A stretch of DNA of 64,000 nucleotides. It comes from Erigeron canadensis. Lineage: Eukaryota > Streptophyta > Magnoliopsida > Asterales > Asteraceae. The translations under genes and the position numbers were made by a program. The stretch is taken from assembly GCF_010389155.1 (NCBI RefSeq), contig NC_057765.1:28274980-28338979 (forward strand), read 5' to 3'. Under the pieces are notes generated by a model. It made no database searches. It was not told the DNA's origin and saw nothing but the letters and a program-made list of their open reading frames with translations. Of this stretch, positions 59,330-64,000 are shown piece after piece (the stretch's first letter is position 1; every line of letters begins with the position of its first letter).

Positions 59330-59660
59330 AATTACTTTGTCTCCCAATCTGACCCCATTCGGGCTGGCTTTAAGCCCAATATGAACTGGTTCCCACATGA
59401 TCATTGTGCCTCCCACTTTGTGTGATTGTGGTTGGCTTTCAGTTTCATTGAAGAAACGTGATGGTGTTTCTGCGAAAAAAGAACTAGTGCCCACATGATC
59501 ACTCTGTCTCCAACTTTCAGGTGATTGTGGTTGACTTTCCGTTTCTTCGAAAAAACGTGATTGTGTGCTCACGTATTCACCGTGTCTCGCATATTGGCCT
59601 TCTCCAAATGCACATGACGGCTGCGAAAATTGATCGGAGAACTCCCCCAAGGACTGGCTT
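59330..59660 (-). repeat. Degenerate tandem repeats in the transposase-OTU linker
   Basis: Units of roughly 100 bp recur, encoding variants of RFFEETESQPQS and WRQSDHVGTSSFF; on the plus strand CCCACATGATCACTCTGTC / CCCACATGATCATTGTGCC alternate with GATTGTGGTTGACTTTC / GATTGTGGTTGGCTTTC. The frame differs between units, so this stretch is where the gene loses its frame. Confidence 0.6.
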
Positions 59661-61688
59661 TCCTGAAAAATCGGTCGGGAAAATTGAACCGACTTGGATT
59701 TTTAAAGACCGGAGGGTGTTGTGTTTGTCGCTGGTCTGTTATATTCGGGCGCCTGCAAAAAAAACAATTTTAATAACAGATTACACTTACAAGTATACTA
59801 ACAAATAGGGGGCAATTACCAAAAAAAAAAAAAAATCAATTAATTAAATGTAGTTCGAATTATGATCCGACATACTTGAGGTATATTTTTCTTTGACCCG
59901 ATTGGTCTTCCACGTTTATTTTTAATAACAGAAGGGTCCTTGATTTTCGTTCTCCCCGGATAGACGATGTCTTTTAATTTAGAAATCCAGTTTTTGCGAT
60001 TTGACTTCGGTTGATCCTTAAACTGGCCTTTAACATCCTCTAGTAATTCGTCGATAGCTTCGTCATCGTCAGAGTCTTTTCGATGATCGTTGTCCGGAAG
60101 GCATGTCGACGGTGTCAGGTCTAGCTTTCTCCAAAAGTCATTTATGTTATGCACCTCAACACGTTTGTCTACATTTTTGACGAAAAATAATTACAATATT
60201 TGTGCATTTACCAAAAAAAAAAAAAATCAATTGCCTATATTTCAATAAACTTACTGCAATGTATGTACGCAGCTAGACGGCGGGCACATGGAAGGCCAAA
60301 ACTAATCCACACCTTACACCCGCACTTTCTCTAGTTTTTTCTGATCTCATTTTTTAATCGTTTAATTTCATCAACCATTATATCAAGAGCTGTCACAGAT
60401 ACAACACAAAGCAGGTCTTTCAAACATGGGTAGTTGTGTTTACCAGCTCTATAAATCCTGCTTTCCTCCAGTTGGCCCTTGATTTCTGTATCTTGTCCGA
60501 GGAGGATATCATTAACACATTGAATTATTCTTTGAAATGTACATCTCCCCTGCAACTCGGACTTGAGGAGTGAATGCTCAGCCTCAACTCTGTTGGTAGT
60601 GTAGTTACGGTAGTTGAGGTGCTGATCGACCCAAAAGGACACAAACTTTTCCTTGTACGGGGAAAGCCACTCCTTCTGCAGGTACTTGTAAACCTCTGTC
60701 ATTTTAACATTTAATTAACTTGTGTGGGTATATGTGATTTACCAAAAATTAGAAAATAAAAAACTTCAAAAGCACTTCACTTACTGTCTAAACGGGGACC
60801 CATCTTCTCTTTTAAATATGATAAATTGTTGGTGTACTCTTCTAGTGTACGGGACTCGTAAAGTTTTTTCCACCATCCGTAAAAAGGCCCCCATTTCCCT
60901 TCCCCTTTTAAAGATGGCATGCTAAATTTGTCTATGTTCCTCCATATGTGCACTCTACACAGTAAATGGTATGCTTCAGGCATAACGGTTTTGCATGCTT
61001 TCATTAGCGCCAGATCCCGGTCCGTGAGTACCACGCGCACAGCAAAGCCTTCACCTAACGTCGACTTCAAACACTCCAACACCCATCTATAATTATGCTC
61101 TTGTTCGCTTATGATAAACGCATATGATATGCTAAAGGTCCTGTTTGTTGGAGTGACACCAACGATCTCGACCAACGGCATGTTGTACATATTAGTTTTG
61201 TACGTGGCGTCTATTTGGATAACATAAGGAAATGCACGCCACAACTTAAATGATGTCGGATGTATAAAAAACAGATTCTCCAACCGACCAGATACACTGT
61301 TTGTTGTATGATAATACAAGTAATTATGCTCCTTAAGCAAACTGAACATAACCTGTTTCGTTTGAACAATATGGCGTACATATGTCGTTTCAGATACTCT
61401 ATCATAGTAAATAAATAAAAAGATATGTAAATTTGATATAATATACCTGCATTGGAGTGTTTCCATGTTTTTCGGCCGCCTTCTTCCGCATAGCTTTTTG
61501 GAAATTGTAAATGTCATCACTGCGGGTCAAGTTTCCTGGAAAATTTTCTTTCAATAGCTTTAACATCTTACGGGGCGTAGTACCGCGATGATATTCTTCT
61601 TCCAGAAATAATCTCTCCTCTTCAGTCAACCTTCTTGCGTACGCGTAACCCTCCAGATTCTCAGCTGGATAGTGATTATGTGTGTCGT

Positions 61689-63672
61689 TGTAACACCCCA
61701 AATATTTTAAGGTAAAAGAAATTAACCCCTTCTTTTAGTTTTGACATTAAATTAACTTCCTAGTATTTTATTTTTGGATATGGGATTAATTTAGTTGGAA
61801 CTTTAGCGGATAGCGGGTAAAACACCCACCAAATTGAGAAGTGGGTCGTGGCACCCATAGGAAGTGCCAGACATCTTTTGAGTATGAATCATACTTCCAC
61901 TCTCATTTTCTTCTTCCCTTCATGCATTCCTTCTCATATTCTTTCAAAATCAAAGAGTAGTTCATCAAGAACAAAATCATTAATCATCTCCACCTATATT
62001 AGGAATTTACAAGCTAGGGTTTTGGTGATTTTGGGTGGTGGCTGAAAATCAAGAGGAAAAAGGGGAGAAAAAGGAATTGTAGCCTATAGTCTTGATTTAG
62101 CTCTTTGAATCTTGAGGTATTGAATTCCCTTAATTTAGTTTTATCTTCCTTTTGAAATTAGGGTTCATGAATGAACCAAATTGGGGGATTTTGCTAGAAA
62201 ATGAAGTATGGTTCATTTTCTCCAATTCCTTAGTTAACCTAGTTGTCATTGAGTTATAAGATGTGTTTGATTATAAAATTGATAAGTTCATGTGATGAAT
62301 TGAGTTTCTAAGAAAAGATGAATATTACTAGTTATTGTTGTGTGAATGAAAATAGTAGGTTGAACTACCTAATGTTATAGTTAAAGATGAAAGTAACTCA
62401 ATGACAAATGGGTTGGGTTTTGGGTTTAGAAAAGGCTAGTGATTGTGAATGGCTAGGTTGAACTAGTCAAGTTGTGAATGTAAGCTTATGCATTTTTTCG
62501 ATACGATTTTAGGTTGAAGCTTGCTTGTGCTTGTTGTTAGCGTTATTCTCTTTGTTGCGAAGGAGGTGAGTATTCTTGCATACCTTTATGTATACGTTGG
62601 GCCAATTACCATGAGATGTGAATGTTCCAAGCATGGTAATTGGTTCGGCGTTAAGCCCATGGGGGGCATTGTTTATGAGGCCTAAGAACCTCTGGGGCCT
62701 AAGAATCCCGATAGTTGATGTGATATGAGGCCTAAGAACCTCCGGGGCCTAAGAATCCCGATAGATATGATTTGTTATGATCGTTTAGCTTATATGGATC
62801 CATATATGTATTGTTTGTGTGCAAGGTGAATATGTAAATGTGACATGACGATGCCATAGGTTACATGTGAAAGCCCTTGTACTATGCCCTCCTTCGTATT
62901 CGTAAATGTATGCAAGTATATTCACTAAGCCTTTGCTTATATTTTAGATGTTTACCCTCTTATATAGGTAGTTCCGGAGGAAGGAACTAGTGAGTGTTGT
63001 TTAAAGATAGTTGATTTAGAGTTTGAAGCGATCTTTGGACGTCCTGAAGGTAATTAGGTCATTCCCGGCGAATGACGATGATTTGGTTAGAAACCTAGTT
63101 GTCCCTCTTGACATTGGCTCATGGTACATTTTGGTTGTTATTGGCCATATTTTGATATGTTTTGTAAATGGTCATGTTCATGTCTTTTGTAGTTGATAAG
63201 GATAGTTGGTTTGGTTGTAGCATGTCAAATGGGTAATCGACCCATATGGTTACGTGGTCGATCATGGATCAAACTAATTTGGCAAATATGAATGTTTTCG
63301 GGTTAACTCTCTTACTTTCAATTCTGGAATGTAATTTCTTATAATTTTGGTTGTGGTTCAAAGGTTTTGGTTAAGTCTTAAAGTGGGCAAAGTTTGATGT
63401 TGTTGGGTTGTGGGCCACTGCGGCGCAGTGGGAGCGTGCCGAGCCCACTGCGGCGCAGTGGAATCCCACTGCCAAAATTTCTTTTCTTCCCACTGCGGCG
63501 CAGTGGGAGTGTGCCAAGCCCACTGCGACGCAGGGGGGTTCTTCCAGTTTTGGCCTGAGAATTTCCACTGCGGCGCAGTGGGAGTACTCGACCTCACTGC
63601 GGCGCAGTGGGGCATATATATATATAAAAAAAAAACTTTTGTGTTTTCGAGTTATCGAGTCGTGTCGTTACA
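61689..63672 (+). mobile_element. Solo LTR of a retrotransposon, 1984 bp, inside the transposase-like gene
   Basis: Begins TGTAACACCCCAAATA and ends GTCGTGTCGTTACA, i.e. TG...CA with TGTAAC/GTTACA inverted ends. The flanks are GTCGT on both sides (61684-61688 and 63673-63677), a perfect 5-bp duplication. There is no internal domain and no second LTR, so it is a solo LTR, left by recombination between two LTRs. The TGTAACACCC start is common in plant Ty3/gypsy LTRs; the lineage is not proven. It contains a duplicated phrase (GAGGCCTAAGAACCTC, 62678 and 62731) and six short palindromes at its 3' end. Confidence 0.9.
63415..63610. repeat. Six copies of the palindrome CCACTGCGGCGCAGTGG
   Basis: Copies at 63415-63431, 63445-63461, 63490-63506, 63520-63536 (degenerate), 63565-63581 and 63594-63610 (first base T). 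Each has 8-bp perfect arms around one central base. They are irregularly spaced (30, 45, 30, 45 and 29 bp) and lie 60-260 bp from the LTR 3' end, far richer in GC than the surroundings. Confidence 0.93.
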
Positions 63673-64000
63673 GTCGTCTACAATGGTTATCCTCCAACCA
63701 TCATCAGTCAAACGACCGATTAATCTAAAGGGGCACTGACATTTAAGTGTCTTTTTAACGAGCCCGCCTATCCTATCATCCATTTTCCCAGAAAGATTAC
63801 AGACTATCGTCACTTTATTTTTTACACCAACTAAGTTGGAATTTGTTCGTCGTTTGATTAACACATAACCAAGCTGCAATCCTGTACTTTTGGCCCAGTT
63901 GACCAATTCTTCGTGTGAATCGAACACCTAAATTAGTTTTTTTTTTTAAATTATCATTAATTTGTATAACTTATAAATATCTAACATTTTAAATATGCAA

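Larger units (their letters stand above)
58345..63927 (-). pseudogene. FAR1-like / MULE transposase / SWIM / OTU-like fusion gene, multiply broken
   Basis: The gene enters from the right edge. The segment 63927-63652 has a CQCPFRL pair and, past the solo LTR (61689-63672), HNHYP completes a WRKY-GCM1/FAR1-type zinc site; EENFPG-like and ARRLTEEERLFLEEEYHRG sequence follows to about 61446. The DDE core spans about 61390-60331: D in VIQIDATYKTN, D in VVLTDRDLALMKA, CRVHIW, then E in NRVEAEHSLLK. A TAG at 60331-60333 interrupts just before the SWIM finger (CGCKVWISFGLPC), whose exon ends at 60255. An AT-hook-like basic segment (KNKRGRPIGSKK) lies at ~59900. A repeat-rich linker (59330-59660) contains frameshifts. 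The last exon (to 58345) holds an OTU-like domain: NVQSHGNSGFQALAVALG up to GSTHFVTVFLD. The catalytic Asp and Cys of OTU proteases (DGxC) are His and Ser. Several lesions make it a pseudogene. Confidence 0.8.
54454..64000. mobile_element. Large composite element (Transposase_24 gene plus FAR1/MULE/OTU gene), right end outside window
   Basis: The left boundary is put near 54.45 kb, where the previous MULE ends. A plus-strand Transposase_24-type gene near the left end converges on a minus-strand FAR1-MULE-SWIM-OTU gene entering from the right. Short palindromes with TTGCAGCGA arms lie near the left end. Neither terminus nor target duplication could be fixed, so two abutting elements remain possible. 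A solo LTR is nested at 61689-63672. Confidence 0.5.

Noticed and set aside
61848..62045. 65-codon plus-strand frame inside the solo LTR
   Set aside because: Ser-rich, no motif, and located in LTR sequence that is not expected to code.
63358..63739. Protein frames on both strands through the CCACTGCGGCGCAGTGG array
   Set aside because: Repeated HCGAVG / TAAQWE peptides in several frames are simply translations of the palindromes within a non-coding LTR.

Overview
This window is eukaryotic nuclear DNA from a flowering plant. It is AT-rich and dominated by transposable elements, with a few intron-rich genes whose GT-AG exons join in frame. Gene families point to a eudicot: a histidinol-phosphate phosphatase with a plastid leader, a YSK-type dehydrin, a DnaJ-X co-chaperone, the 200-residue plant TBP, and an S1 bZIP with a sucrose-control upstream peptide. 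Some transposon styles resemble those I remember from Asteraceae, but nothing here proves the family.

Genes, left to right. Positions 1-2460 (minus) hold IMPL2, running off the left edge. 4265-6294 (minus) is a two-exon dehydrin with a PIF/Harbinger MITE in its intron. 8348-11473 (minus) is a nine-exon DnaJ10-like co-chaperone of 339 aa. 15889-19792 (minus) is TBP in eight coding exons, with a duplicated, telobox-bearing leader upstream. 25250-26246 holds two divergent, diverged copies of a small unknown gene. 34123-35032 (minus) is an intronless S1 bZIP with two overlapping uORFs, one encoding the conserved sucrose-control peptide. 47309-49447 (minus) is a two-exon WD40 protein whose promoter is cut short by a Mutator-like element.

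Transposons. Many elements can be delimited by their own ends and target-site duplications (TSDs). These are a Harbinger MITE (4724-5054, TAA), a MULE (12647-14020, 9-bp TSD), hAT elements (23304-23685 and 27576-28453, 8-bp TSDs), a second short MULE (40489-41287, 9-bp TSD), and a Harbinger element (42478-44597, TTA) nested in a hAT (41938-44795, CATATATG). A coding MULE (49624-54453) carries a decayed mudrA-type gene and an intact convergent GRF zinc-finger/membrane-anchor gene. From about 54.45 kb to the right edge lies material of another large element: a Transposase_24-type gene (plus strand) converges on a FAR1/MULE/SWIM/OTU gene (minus strand), and the latter is split by a solo LTR with a GTCGT TSD (61689-63672).

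The most interesting points are the sucrose-control uORF, the convergent two-gene layout of both large elements (the MuDR plan with unusual second genes), the OTU domain whose catalytic Asp and Cys are His and Ser, the stop codons in the MULE transposase that are mostly explicable as single transitions, two sets of short perfect palindromes, and the dated nesting of insertions.
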